DNA from: Perca fluviatilis
Lineage: Eukaryota > Chordata > Actinopteri > Perciformes > Percidae
Direction of reading: 5' to 3'
Length of the DNA stretch: 64,000 nucleotides
NCBI RefSeq assembly: GCF_010015445.1
Contig: NC_053129.1
Location: 21,739,749 to 21,803,748, forward strand
The notes under the pieces are model-generated. The model made no database searches. It was given only the letters and a program-made list of their open reading frames with translations, and had not been told where the DNA came from. Shown here piece after piece: positions 46,164-59,057 of this stretch (positions are counted from its first letter, which is position 1; every line of letters starts with the position of its first letter). The position numbers were made by a program, and so were the translations under genes.

Positions 46164-48534
46164 TGTGATGTTCAGAATTTTTTCTCACTGAACGGATCAG
46201 CCGCTCCCAGCTTCCTCCATGGTGAGAACCTGCTGGCGGATTGAAGTGCCACTGAACTCCCTTCTCTTGCAAGTTCTTTCTTATCTTACTGGTGTTCCAT
46301 TCTTTTATTGATTTCTTTAACTCAGTGTCAGCCGACCTGAAGTTAGTTCCATTATCAGAGTACATCTCTTTGACTTGTCCTCTTCTTGCAATAAATCTTC
46401 TAATTGCATTGAGGCATGCATCAGTGTCAAGGGAAGATGCGACTTCTAGATGTACGGCTCGTATGGCAAGACATGTAAAGCGTACACCGTATCTCTTTAT
46501 TTTCCCTCTTCCTCTTTTCACCAGAAACGGACCAAAGTAGTCAACGCCGACTCTTGTGAATGGAGGACTGTCAGGCAGGACTCTGCATCTTGGTAGATCA
46601 GCCATGAGTTGCCTACCAGCCGTTCCGTGTAGTTTCTTACAGCTGATGCACCTGGACAAAAACCTTCTAATAGCGCCGTTTGCTCCGGGAATCCAGAATC
46701 TTTGACGCAGTTGTGCCAACATGTGATTTCTCCCGGCATGAGCTGTAACATCGTGAACGTGCTTCAGCACAAGCATTGTGATGTGTGAATCTTTTGACAA
46801 GATTGCTTGCTGCTTGGAATCCTCTGGCATAGCTGCGCGGCTCAGCCTCCCACCAACTCTGATAACTCCGTTTTGAAGTACAGGGTTCAGCTTGTAGAGA
46901 GAACTACTTTTCTTTACCCTTTGATGTTTCTTTAACATAGTCAAGTCTTCGTTGAAACTTTGTTTTTGACAGTATTTCACGATCTCTCCTTCTGCTTCAT
47001 TCAAACCTTCACAGGTTAGGTGTGTTCCTTTGTATTCTTTCTTGAACTGATTAATTCTGTTTTCTCCGTGTGAGTTTGATTCCTTTCTCTTTGCTTTCAG
47101 TTCCTTAAGCAAATCTTTAAATTTCAGAAACCATGCCACAGCGCGTTTAAGTTTTGTCCAGGATGAGTAGTAGGTCATCAACTGTTCCATTTCATCTTTG
47201 GGGTCTTGCGTCTGAATAACATGCGCATGAACTACCTTTTTAACCTCTGAGTCGTCAATGTCCAGCATTCCAGGATCTGGATTCTTGGGCCATTGGTCTT
47301 GTGCACAGAGCAGGAAACTTGGTCCTGAAAGCCAGCTTTCATTATTCAAGAACGCTTCAACAGTCTGTCCTCTCGAGACATGATCAGCAGGATTCAGACT
47401 GGTACTAACATATCTCCACTGAGTAGTCTGAGAGTGCTCCAGGATAGTTGTGATCCTATTGGCAACGAAAGTCTTGAATCTTGTGCCTCTGCTGTTCAAA
47501 TACTTTAGCACTGCCGTGCTATCTGTCCAAAAGATTGAGTCGTTGAGTTCCAGTTCAAGCTCTTTCTTCAGAATCTTGTCCATCTTGACGGCAACTGTGG
47601 CTGCAGTCAATTCCATTCTCGGTATGGTTGGAGACTTTAAGGGCGCAACCCTTGCCTTTGCCATAATCAGGGTGGATTGAGCTTCACCGCTTGCAGTGCG
47701 TAGCAGTAGGTAGCTTGTTGTTCCATATGCGTCTTGACTAGCATCAGCAAAATGATGTAGCTGTGCAAAGACTGGCACACCAAACCGCTTTGACTTAACA
47801 CATCTGTCAACTCCATAGGTCTCAAGCTGTTGTAAACCGAACATCCACTTTTTCCAGCTCTTAATGACGTCATCAGGCAAGTCTTCATCCCAGCTATACT
47901 TCTGCCGACATAAGTCTTGCAAGATTCTTTTGGCAGGCAGTACCACTGGAGCGAGAAAACCCAACGGATCAAAAATGGAACAGACGAGGGAAAGCAAGCC
48001 TCTCCTAGTGTGTGGTCGAACTTTGAGGTTGATTTTGAACTTGAACTGATCCGTTTCGGCACACCACTGGATTCCCAATGCTCTCTCCATTGGCAAGTTA
48101 TCTTCATCCAAGTCCAAGTCCTGAAAACCCTGAGCCCTTTCCTCTTCCGGAATGGAGTTGAGCAACCTACGACTGTTACTCGACCATTTCATTAGCCGAA
48201 ATCCACCCTTTGCCAACATGCTCCTCAAGTCAGAGCAAAGGGTGATTGTGCTGTCTTCATCTGTAACTGACTTGAGACAATCGTCTACATAAAAATTTTT
48301 CTTCACCGTTTGGGCAGCTTCTTGACCAAATTCATCCTCAAAATCTGTAGCACATTTCTGAAGTGCAAAGGTTGCAACACTTGGCGAAGATGTCGCGCCG
48401 AAGATGTGTACCAACATCTTGTGTTCTACAAGTGCCTGCTCGCAGTTCCCATCAGGCCACCAAAGGAACCTGAAGAAATCCGTGTCTTCATTGCTAACTC
48501 TGACCTGGTGGAACATAGCCTCCACGTCAGCCAT
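46141..48534 (-). pseudogene. BEL/Pao RT, RNase H and integrase, 797-codon open segment (unit 2)
   Basis: This is the longest open frame in the window. In order: ADVEAMFHQVRV (2-13), FGATSSPSVATFAL (about 45-58), FYVDD (81-85), the RNase H-like domain with FADAS and WTDST, the integrase zinc region with GRNHML and CISC, and the catalytic core with VDYFGPF and YSDNGTNF. It ends by a 1-nt frameshift just after the core. Unit 1 has at least three breaks in the same stretch. Confidence 0.88.
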
Positions 48535-48743
48535 GACCGCCCGCGGTCTCTTGTCTGAACCTTATAGAGGACCCCCACCAGTGAGCTTGTTAGGTCCGGT
48601 CCTGCAGGAGCTGTTGGTTCAGCGATGTTCCTTGAAAGCTTGCTCCACAGTCAAAAACAACACGCAGTTTTTGCTTAACTGGATGTCTAACTCCGTGATG
48701 AGGCAGATACCATATTCGTCCCTCAGTTAGCTGATGTTCACCG

Positions 48744-49490
48744 CTATCCAACTTCACTGGCGTAGCCTTGCTTGAGGATGTCATCCATAAATGTAGCATA
48801 TTCTGCATGAAACTTGACATCTCTGGAGAATCTTTTCCCGTAAAGTTCAGCGCACGCTTGCTCTGCAACTGATCTGTTGTTTGGCATGTACAATGACTTG
48901 TTCTTCACCGGCAAGCAAACACTGTAATGACCATCCACAAGTTTTGAGGATTGAGACACCATGTCCATAAACTGGTGATCATCTTTGGACATTTCAATGT
49001 CTTCGTTCTGTCCAGCATCAGGAAAGTCCTGCTTGAACTGCAGCTGCCAGAGCTCTTCTAGCTTGGCTACTGAGATACGATTGGTGGTGACTCCTGTCAA
49101 TGTGTTTGTCTCCCTCGTATCGCTTCCACCTCTGAGTGGCCCATTTACTGTCCAGCCTAAAATTGTTCTTACGGCGTAAGGACCGTCATCCACGCTCCTT
49201 ACCACCTGCAGTGGCTCCATCGCTTTGGGAACATTTGCTCCTATGAGTAATCCAACCTCTGCTTGGATAGTGGGGAGTTTCACCTCCTTCAGATGAGGCC
49301 AACAGTCAATATCCTCTTGGCGGGGAATATTGTCTTTGGTTACAGGTATGTTTTTCTGTGAAAACACCTCTGAAAGCTCAATAAAGTGGTTGCCATCCAA
49401 GCTACTGATTTCCATGCCATTCACAATGCAAGTGTTAACAACAGATTCGTTCCCCATTGTTTGCAACAAAATGCTAGTATTGCGCTCCAT
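48744..49490 (-). pseudogene. BEL/Pao protease C-terminal part and RT N-terminal linker (unit 2)
   Basis: 248 codons beginning after the deleted active site: MGNESVVNTCIV, VGLLIGAN, ILGWTVNGPL, then EDIEMSKDD and DGHYSVCLP. A further fragment of the RT N-terminus is open at 48590-48868. The breaks between 48590 and 48870 are small indels. Confidence 0.75.
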
Positions 49491-51307
49491 TCATGCTCAG
49501 TTGGTTTATTAATGATTTTCTCAGTGTACAAGAGAAACAAAGAATTGCTGCTCACCAACGGCTCACTTGCTGTTTCTTCTCGCAAGCCTTTAGTATTCAT
49601 GTGGAGCAGTGTGGGATGCAGTCGAGAGCATTCTTGACATTGAGCCTTTTCTTTACAGCTGCTGCTCATATGACCATGTTTCAAACATGCAAAACAAAGA
49701 CCCTTGCTTCGCAGGAAGTCAATCTTTTCTTTGTGCGGCTTGCTTTTGAGTTTTTTGCAGACTATGAGATTGTGATGCTCTCCCTTGCAATAAACACAAG
49801 GCTTGCTGTTTGTGTCCACAGATACATTTTGTGTTTTTGGCATTGGTTGTTTGTCATTTTCAGTCTTAAATTTGTTTTCAGTTTGGGAGGAGACAATGGC
49901 CGCTGTGAAAACTCTCTTTGGTTTGGATGTGTCTGCGTACTGTTGATTTGATTTCTGTTGTACTGGATGTTTTGTCCTGGTGGTGGTTTCTTGTATGTTC
50001 CCATAAAGTGGATGTAGTATATATCTAACTTGCTTGTTGACAAATTCGACAAAATCCTTGAACTTAACCCTCTTTCTTGTTTTTTCTTGTAGGTCACATG
50101 CAGACTTTCTCCAAGCTTCCTTGAGTTTGTACGGCAGCTTGTTAGCCAGTGCCTTTATGTTAGCTGTGTTGTCCAAGTCTTCCATGTAGCTTATATCATT
50201 CATTGTATTGCAACAGCCTGTGAGGAACAATCCAAAAGACTGCAGTGCAGCACCATCTTCTGGCTTGATTGTCTGCCAATCCAAAGCCTCCTTCATGTAT
50301 GCTTCTGCTATCTTGTAATCATTACCGAAAAACTCCTTCAACATTTCTTTCGCTTTAGCATAACCTGCTGAGGGTTCCATGTGAATGCAGCTTTTTACCA
50401 ACTCATGTGGTTGTCCACTTGTGTACTGCAACAAGAACTGTAGGCGATCACGATTGTCACCAGTTCGACCTTCTACTCCATGTTCAATAGATCTGATAAA
50501 GGATTTATACTCAAGCGGATCACCCTTGAATGTTGGAATAGTGAGCTCAGGGAGTAATGCGGCTTTGTGATTTTTCACAAGGTACTCAGTGACGTCGACT
50601 TGCTGAGAGATAGCCTTGCATAAACTATCAAGCACTGGTCCATCATTGAGGTCCATGTTTGATGCAGGCAGGGCTCTTTGTGGTCGTGCTAGTTGAACCT
50701 TGGTCTCAAAGTTGGATGTAGGCGGAGTGTGCTGTGTAGGTGGTTGGTAGATGGGGTTCACCTTTGTTTCAGCAATCTGTTCATTAGCTTCTTTACTGCT
50801 CTCAGCTGCTTGTGTGCATTCATATTTTTGCAAAATTTGCATTTTTGCATCTGACTCTGCAAGAGCTGTCTGCATTGCATGCATCTCCTTTCTAGCCTTT
50901 ATAGCAGCCTCTCTTCTTTTTTGTTCAGCCTCAAACTCCGCCTCTCGCCGCTTTTCTTCTGCTTGCAGTTGAGCTTCCCTGCATCTTTTTTCAGCATGCC
51001 AATCTGCTTCTTCCTTTTCTATTGCTAGCTTCTCTTTTAAAGCTGCAGCCTTTGCCTTTAATGAAGCACGCTCCATTTCTGCCTTTATTCTGATTGAGGA
51101 TGACGATGACACACTTCCACTTTGTGATCCAGATTTACTTGAGCGTTTCGAGGTGGTTTTTGATGAAGTAGACCTACTATCTGTGGGCATTACTTGTTTA
51201 TCACACTCTTCAGCCTGCTCAGAGCGTTTCATGACGTCTTTCATCCATTCCTCACATTTCCAGAAGAAATCATTTATTGACTTATTTTTTAAGATCAAAC
51301 CAACCAA
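49421..51307 (-). pseudogene. BEL/Pao Gag with zinc knuckles (unit 2)
   Basis: 628 codons cover the coiled coil, the DUF1759-like region and all three Cys/His motifs (CVYCKGEHH, CFACLKHGH, CQECSRLH) in one frame, so the Gag break of unit 1 is absent. The N-terminus (51295-51606, 103 codons from MWKHSVV) is out of frame because of 4 extra bases (CCAA repeated) near 51300. After the zinc knuckles the frame runs into the protease deletion and stops. Confidence 0.85.
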
Positions 51308-51878
51308 TTCTTTTGATTATCCAGGAATTCTTCTTCAGACATAAATCTTCTCAAACCAGAATTTAAGTCGGAAAATTCTTGCTGCAAACCACTGAAGTCC
51401 ACACGCAATTTATTTTTAACCATGTCAGCATTCGCATCATCTTCCATTAATTGCTCAATATGCTTTACCATGCTCGTTAACTGGGTTAGCTTACACCTGC
51501 GTGCATTGAGTTGTCTAGACTTGTGTTCCTCAACAGCCTTCTCAGTCATTTTTACTGTCCGTTTTCCACTGTCTTGTTCATCCATAACAACCGAATGTTT
51601 CCACACTTACTAGTGCAAATGTCAAACCGTAGGGTGAGCTTAACACACACACAGCGTTCCGCCGTCGTTCAGCCGAACGGGCGTCCCTTTATCCATTTAT
51701 TTCTCTGTTACGGTGTGCGCACCCACCGCACTCCTCGTGATTTCAGTTAACGATCCGCCCTCAGAGCATGAAAGGCTTCAACTTACAGTTTCAACGAAAG
51801 TTTCCTCCTTCCATCCTTTGTCTCCAGTCAGGCAGTTCCAAAGTCCAATAATTCGCAGAGCGAGTTTTTGACTAAAAA

Positions 51879-52417
51879 TGTAGATTTCCACAGAGTAAAG
51901 CCCTAGCTTGACGCTTTGTTCACTCCCTTTGCCTCCGAATCCACATCAATAAATCCACGAAACCACTCGTAGAAAAAATATATCCGTTTACTCGGTTAGC
52001 AACATAAACTTCAGTACAGCAGTAGTACAAAAATAAAAATGATTATTAACGGCAAAGGGAAAAATAGAAAGAGAAGGTCAAAAACTTTGAGGCTCCACTC
52101 TATCCGTGCCTGACTGCCCACTCGGATAACCCCTTTTTTCTTACTTTACTTCAGCGACTCGCGAGAGTATTCAATGTAATTAAAGGTGTATACGGTTAAA
52201 GTAACAATGCAATATTTCCAAAATATCACCAATGTAATATAAATGCACTCTGAATTATCCACGAACATTTTAGATAATTAAACAATTCCTTGCATTACTG
52301 TAAATATTAACCAAAAAATATTACCCCTAATTTCCTCAAAATAAATGAAAAATGAAAATTACCATTTAACACATAAATTAAAATCATTTATCAGTTAGCT
52401 GCATTTAGGCTACTACA
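51879..52417 (-). repeat. BEL/Pao 5' LTR (unit 2), indel-rich
   Basis: 539 bp with the T variant (AACTTTGAGG). It has several 1-base losses in homopolymers compared with the other three LTRs, and its CGCG palindrome is scrambled (CAGCGACTCGCGAG). Confidence 0.85.
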
Positions 52418-53054
52418 GCGAGTAGCCTAGTTTATAGTAAGTAGAGAGTTTATAAAGAGAGTTTAGCTTCTGAACCGCCTATTCTCACTTATTTGCTGAG
52501 GGAGACAATGTTGCTCTAGGCTACGTAGGCCTTAATCAAAAGAATATGCGCAATGTGCAATGTGTTCTTCATTCATTTCCCTCCGAATTGATGTATTTGT
52601 TTTCAAACACAAGACAGTTCACAACCAAAATCCTAACTTTATAGTTCTTTTTTGGTTTGGTGGGGGGAAGGCAATTACATTTTTATTTATGCAAGGTCCC
52701 ACATATTATTTATGTCATTATTTATTTATCACTGAATTCATACTCAAAATGTATTCATCTTCAACTCTAAAGTACGCCCTAGAGTTTAGATTCTCTGCCG
52801 AGCCCGCCCGACTTTCGGGCCGGGCCGCTTGCTTTTTCGCCACTATCCTGACTCCCGGGCCGAGGCCGGCCGGCGGCCCCTCGATCAAGCTTTTGTGTTT
52901 TTAATTATAGCCTAAGTGGGTGGGGAGAAAGCTATGTTATAATCAGAAATAGGAGAATTACCATTGAGCAAGTTTGGAGGAAAGTCGGAGGTATGGAACC
53001 ATTTTCATGGCTAATAACTGTGAAACAGTTTGTGACACAATACTATCCCTAACT

Positions 53055-55149
53055 CAACCCAGTCCCCCACGTCAGTTCGGTGATGGCATTACGAAATTAA
53101 ATCTATTAGAACGTGATACCCTCCGTTATTTTGAAGATTTACATGTTGGGGTCGGTTTTTATACTAATGTATTTCAATGAGAAGCATCTTTACGTAATCA
53201 CAGCACGAAACTTTTTCTTCTGCCAGTTGGCGAGAGAAACTGGATACAGCTTTGATGTTATTGGTATTTTAGCCCAATAACCGCTGTTTTAATCAACATT
53301 TATTCACCAGATCTTATCACGGTTTATATGTATTTCTTTTAATGTTATTATTTCGGTCTATTTCGGCCAGGGAGGCTGGATTGCTTTGTTGTTTATTGAT
53401 ATTTTTAAAACTATAACGCTACATCTTTCAACATGTATTTAGCTGTTATCATGGTATGCATTTCTTTATTTTAATAATATTATTTCGGTCTTATTACCGG
53501 TAAATATTACAGTAGGCTAGCTAAATAAGACAGAACAATAGGTTACAATATGACGAGCTGGAAGCATTCAAAGCCGATGTCCCACGCAGCGTAACGCGGC
53601 ATTCATTCACAGAATCATACAGCGATCAGCGGGTCTTTAACGCCTGTATCACTTCAATGTAGCTACGTTAGGGATCATGTAGAGCGTTGTTATAGCTAAT
53701 ACAACAACGGCAGGGTGATCAGGACCCCGACGTCAATCTTCTTTCAGCGGATCGATTTATAGCTCTCCTCCAGAGGGAACAGAACCGCGTCCATGTACGC
53801 GTATGCTATGCATCGCAGCGTTGTGTTTTGCAGTAACGGTCTTTTATCAAGAAAAATAAAGACCATATTCTAACATTAACGTAAAAGCAAGCCATGTAAT
53901 AAATATAATATATATAATCAGTGGTTTTGTCAGCAGCAACAACATGTTGCTCAGTTATGTTCCAGTAAGTTATGCACCGTTTAAAAATCAGTTGAAGACT
54001 CGGAAGTGACGTGTAATTACCGGCGCGGGTAGAAAAGATACAAATACATAATATTCGTAATATTGATGTTTTGTCTAACGTTGTATTTGAGGAGTTAAAC
54101 AATAAACATAGCAATAATAATAAAATACAGTTTCATGTATTTTGTCTCATGTACTGTTTTTGCCAGCCGGCGGTGGCGATCAATCTGAAACGAACGAAGC
54201 CCACCCACGGCGCCGAAAAACAGGAGCCGAACACGTCTGCCCACCCACCCGGGAACTACAAGTGCTCAAGCTTTGTAACAGATTCCGGGGCGCGTCTGTG
54301 TGGGAGTTGTAGTTTTTAAATATATTGGTATATTTCTCATATGTAGAAGTTGGTAGTGTAGAATTTTGGATACACCCTGGGTTTTTTTGGGATGGGGAAC
54401 ACACTGGTGTCATCAGATTTTAAAAATCGAATCGTTAAATAGGTGAAAATAGCTTATTACCATATTTGACAGTGCTTACAGTGGGTAAACTTTGGTGACC
54501 ATATCTACATGATAGCTATATAACAACGCTCTACATGATCCCTAACGTAGCTACATTGAAGTGATACAGTCGTTAAAGACCCGCTGATCGCTGTCTGATT
54601 CTGTGATTGAGTGCCCGCATTGCATCGTGGGACATCGGCTTTGAATGCGCCCAGCTCGCTCATATCGTAACCTATTTTTCTGTCTTATTTACTGTAATAT
54701 TTACCGGATTAAGACCGAAATAATATTATTAAAATAATGAAATGCATACCATGATAACAGCTAAATACATGTTGAAAGATGTAGCGTTATAGTTTTAAAA
54801 ATATCAATAAACAACAAAGCAATCCAGCTTCCCTGGCCGAAATAGACCGAAATAATAACATTAAAAGAATAAACCGTGATAAGATCTGGTGAATAAATGT
54901 TGATTAAAACGGTTATTGGGCTAAAATACCAATAATATCAAAGCTGTATCCAGCTTCTCTGCTGCAGCCCGACTGGCAGAAAGTTTCGTGCTGTGATTAC
55001 GTAAGATGCTTCTCATTGAAATACATTAGTATAAAAACGTGACCCCAACACATAAATCTTCAAAATAACGTGGAGGGTATACGTTCTAGGGTATCACTTA
55101 ATAGATTTAATTTCGTAATGCCATCACGAACTGACGTGAGACTGGGTTG
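53055..55149. mobile_element. Internally deleted foldback element (unit 2)
   Basis: TSD CCCTAACT at 53047-53054 and 55150-55157. The left arm is kept to about 54518 and is joined directly to the outer 630 bp of the right arm. The loop, the LINE fragment and the inner 870 bp of the right arm (unit 1: about 32016-34610) are absent. The arms have many small indels. Confidence 0.75.
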
Positions 55150-56317
55150 CCCTAACTTCACCACCAGATGTCCTCATAGAGTTCTGAAGCTGGTAGTGAA
55201 CCTTTTTTCGATACAATGGTTTGAAAGCTTCACTGCTTCAGAAAGCTTCAGTTCGCCATCACTATGTCCGTATGTTACCGGTAACACATTAACAGCACAA
55301 CAGAACAACTACGTATACCACCAGGCGGAGTACGGGATGTATTAAAAGGCGGAGACGTAACGGAACTGCCGTTGACAAGCCCCTCCCGACTCGTTCCTCC
55401 AGCTCTGGCCATCTTGCTTTCAGCCCGATTAGCCGATTAGCTTTCTTTGTTTTCTTCATTGCAGTAAGAGTAACCTTTTGCCAGTCCCTCACAAGTTTCT
55501 CTCATTTCAAACTTTCTTTCTGCTGCTTGATTACCGCTTTTGGCTGCATATTTTACTACCTGCAGTTTGTTATCTCTTTCTTTGTCAGTTGTCTTTAGTA
55601 GGAGCATTCTAGTTGTCCTAAGCCTAGAGCCCCCTCCGCGCTGGGTAGACTTTGGTATGTTTTCAGTTATTAATTAAAACATGTTAAAATTATAATTTAT
55701 TTTGATATATAAGTCGCACCTGACTGTAAGTCGTAGGACCAGCCAAAGTAGGAAAAAAGTGCAACTTGTAGTCCGGAAAATACGGTATTTCTTTTTAATG
55801 GCGCTCACTGGTTTGTGTCCAGGGAACGCTACAAGTGCGAGTCACACTTTTTCTGACGCTCGCGTGCACAGTGGCTTTACTATTACAGTAGGCTATGATC
55901 CGCATCACCAATGTTATAAAGAAAACTGCCGTTTGCAAAAACGTAGCACGCAAAGAATCTGGATGTTAAAGCCTGTCCACGATGGCTGATGTTAGTGACA
56001 TGAGGACTGATAAGGTATCTACATATCTAATGGACTGTAAAAAAATACCTCTCAAATCGGTTATGTGGTAAATGAAAATGAAAACATCTAGTCGGGACTC
56101 AATATCATCTCCGACGTAAACTCTCTGTGAAGTAATACAGCTTTTTCATCAACAGGATCGCGTCGACAAAAGGACATGACATGTTTGAGAAAAAACAGTT
56201 TTATAATCTGCCTAACATAAACCAATACGTTTTTTATTCATGCAGATAACAAACTGCATTAAAATGCGCTCTGATACAGACTGAATGAATGAATGAGGAA
56301 GTGAGTGAGAAGAAACC

Positions 56318-56370
56318 TGAGTTTGACTCTGTCTCCTCCCTCTCACGGGGAGGAGACTGAGACAAACTTC
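56318..56370. repeat. Degraded hairpin in the Harbinger-like right arm (unit 2)
   Basis: Same position as 36417-36467, with several mismatches in the stem. Confidence 0.6.
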
Positions 56371-56547
56371 GAGGTTTCCTGAAAAAAAACCTGCTCCCGA
56401 CCAGCTTAGGTTCACAGACTCAGTTACCATAGTAACTGATTATGAGGTTAAGTTACCTGTCTTTCTGAAATGGAAAACCAAGAGTTTCCCTCATCTCAGG
56501 GTTAACAAACTCAGAGTTTTCACTAAACCTGCTCTCTGAAACGGACC

Positions 56548-56924
56548 TCTGAGAGTCTAAGGCATGCTTTCAGAAAATGTGTGTAAACAATCGAGAAAAA
56601 CTGTAAAAGGCTTTTTAGAACAAAAACGCCACTTTAAAAAAATCTAACACCCAGCAGTGTAATTTTCTTAGCCTCCCCTTTCGAATGCAACATTCAAATT
56701 ACTAGAAGTGGATTTTGAGGGGTATAGCTCCATAGAGTCCCATTCATTCTGCACTGGCCTGTGAGCGCCCCCTTTATGGAACTCTGGTGGAACTGCAACC
56801 AGATCAGAAGCCAGAAGTAACGAGAGAGTGGAACTTCTTCCCTTGTTAGAAATTCTTTGGTATGGTTTTGTTTTTTATATACAGAACGATGACTAAATAG
56901 CCGTTCAGATGGATTTATCGCTTA
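56548..56924. repeat. Gene-free repeated block (unit 2)
   Basis: Copy of 2862-3237 and 36644-37020, including the GTGAGCGCCCCC repeat. No gene. Confidence 0.5.
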
Positions 56925-57231
56925 CAGTTTTTGCCCATTGCATACACACTAAAAATTAATGCTTAGACCAAAGCTTTAATACCTAAACTTCTCGTAGCAT
57001 ACCTCAAACACAGTGTAACCATACACTGTAAAATATTTCCAGGATTTCACAAGATATAACTGTAATATTTCACAATAAATTACATTATTACCACTTCACA
57101 ATATTTAACAGTATTATTTCACAATAAAATATTGTGTTAAGACTTTTACTGTGAAATTAATGTAAGACTGCATATTCTCTATAAAAGTACAGCATCTTAT
57201 TGTGAAATTTGAATTGCACTTGAAACGCACT

Positions 57232-57870
57232 GCATTGTGGGACGATTTTGCGGTCAGAAGCCAAACTCACTGGATTTTGTGGCAGACGTGGAGGGACAAG
57301 GCAGAAGATACCAGATACAAGGTACGTCAAGTTAAAGACATAAATTCAAGAAGTAAAAGACGGTAATAGAGAAGGATAGGGTAGATTGTAATTCACGGTG
57401 CTTTAAGAGTTATTCTGAAGAATTATTTGCTTTTTGGTTTAACTTTTAAGGTTAGTGGACTGACTTTCATGCTGGTTAGATGGCTAACTAGCAGACTCTG
57501 CCACGACATTTTCAGGTTCAGTCATATATTTATTTATTTAGCTGACACTCTTATCCAGAACGACATACTGACAGTCACCCTGGACTGGAGCAACTGAGGG
57601 CTATATATATAGCTAGCTAGCTCATCTTATTTCATGCTCCTGCTAGCCAGTTCATTTTAAGCAGTTGGTGATTACACTAGATGGATAGTATACATAACAT
57701 TCTCTCTGATTACCCTCTGTCAGGAGACCAGTGGATTGTCTTTTATGTATTTGAATCTGCTACCATAAATGTATGTTACAGTTAAGGTTTATTTTACAGC
57801 CGTGTGCCACAGCCGCTGATCTGCAGAGAACAGTGATGCTACCGAGCTCCTCCTGCTTGATTATCCAAGG
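57232..57870 (+). pseudogene. 5' exons of the gene carried by the CACTG element (unit 2)
   Basis: Copy of 37328-37965. The TGCATTGTGGGA motif is near 57232, a noncoding exon ends at ATACAAG|GTACGT near 57321, and a second exon runs from about 57800 to the donor CCAAG|GTAAC near 57870. The next recognisable exon is at 59282. Confidence 0.35.
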
Positions 57871-58099
57871 TAACATTTATATCTGGATTTCATATTATTA
57901 TTTTCTAGCAGCAAGAACCAAAAAACACATTTTTAAATAACTTGCTGATCAATGTCTTGTCTTGACATTTTCTCAATAATTAATGTCTTTTTCTAATTCT
58001 GATCTTTTAACAATTACAGAAGTGGTGGTAGTAGTTGTATACAGTCAATGGCTTTAAAGATTTTCCTGCATTCCAGGGGTGGGGTAGGGCATTGTCTTA

Positions 58100-59057
58100 A
58101 GCCCTATTCGCACGGGATAAGTATTATCTAGGGACCTCGTGTGAATTATAAATTACCCACCCACGTCTGAGTTTCATCTGGCGCATTCGAACGGGATAAG
58201 CGAAGCCTGTGATTTTACTCGAATTTACTGACATTAAGCAACAGTAGAAACATGGGTGTGGGTAGCTCTGCTACGTGTGTTTGTGTGTGGTAAGATCTCG
58301 AGGACACACACGCACACAATCTCAACCGGGTAGTCAGTCATCGTCCGAACGTCGCGACCTCTCCTTTTTCTTTCTCTCACTTTTTTCTCCGGGTGGTGTC
58401 AAGCAGGGTCCGGTTAGATGGATAAAACCAAACATTTCACCAGGTTAAAATCTATTAGCTCAAGCTTTACGCTTGATTTATTTGTAACATTAACCTCTAA
58501 TTATGAAGTGAGCCCCCTCGCTTGATTGTGCATTATTTTTGATAAGCTATTGCTTGGAGATGTCTTGTTGTTAAATGTATGATACAAACATAAAAAATAT
58601 ATTTACCGCATGCTGCTATACATGTCATCCATCGCCATCTAATCATTCTTTTTGTCTTCGCACTTCTGGTGGTTTTCATCTTTCTCTTTCTGCAAATTGT
58701 ATATGATGTATAGCGACATGACCCAGCACCCAAAACACTGTCAAAACACTCCAACGCACCCTCCATTCTTCGCCAAAGATGGATAAAAAGGCGCAAAAGA
58801 AGGAAATAGGTACCTTGAAAAAACAAAAAAGCCCCGCCAAATCCTGGACAAATCAGAGATGCCGATTCGCACGGGACTAATATTATCACAGGACCTCCGT
58901 TTTCAGCGAAATATGGTAGGTCATTTGCGAAGGAATTATTACTTTACAAATTACAGACATGACCGATTCGCACGGGATTAAGATCACAGACAACCTCCGC
59001 AATTATTACAAATGACCGGAGGTCACCAGGTAATACTTATCCCGTGCGAATAGGGCT
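58100..59057. mobile_element. 958-bp MITE with AGCCCTATTCGCACGGG ends, TSD TTA
   Basis: The left end AGCCCTATTCGCACGGGATA and the right end TATCCCGTGCGAATAGGGCT are inverted repeats. TTA flanks both sides (58097-58099 and 59058-59060), as in PIF/Harbinger MITEs. Additional internal copies of the TTCGCACGGGA motif occur near 58864 and 58968. The tandem duplication breakpoint (58586) falls inside it. Confidence 0.75.

Larger units (their letters stand above)
44974..52417 (-). mobile_element. BEL/Pao LTR retrotransposon (unit 2)
   Basis: TSD GCGAG at 44969-44973 and 52418-52422. LTRs are 44974-45517 (544 bp) and 51879-52417 (539 bp). It shares the unit 1 copy's G/T difference between its two LTRs, so it arose by duplication of the unit, not by a separate insertion. 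About 130 bp of the protease region are missing near 49513. Confidence 0.9.
44668..55264. mobile_element. hAT-like element (unit 2)
   Basis: The left TSD GTGTCCGG is at 44660-44667. The right TSD is damaged (TGTCCG after CATCACTA at 55264). Pieces are 44668-44973, 52418-53046 and 55150-55264. Confidence 0.65.
44476..55785. mobile_element. TA-flanked element with GCGTATTTTCC ends, interrupted (unit 2)
   Basis: TA lies at 44474-44475 and after 55785. Its right arm carries several small indels compared with unit 1. Confidence 0.55.
43940..56547. mobile_element. PIF/Harbinger-like element with nested insertions (unit 2)
   Basis: Left end GGGGTCCGTTTCAGG at 43940, right end CTGAAACGGACC at 56547. 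The Myb/SANT-like remnant lies near 44213. It contains the TA-flanked element (44476-55785), the hAT (44668-55264), the BEL element and a shortened foldback element. Confidence 0.55.

Noticed and set aside
58533..58889. 118-codon minus-strand ORF rich in arginine and lysine
   Set aside because: It lies inside the 958-bp MITE, is not conserved in unit 1, and matches no transposase motif I know.
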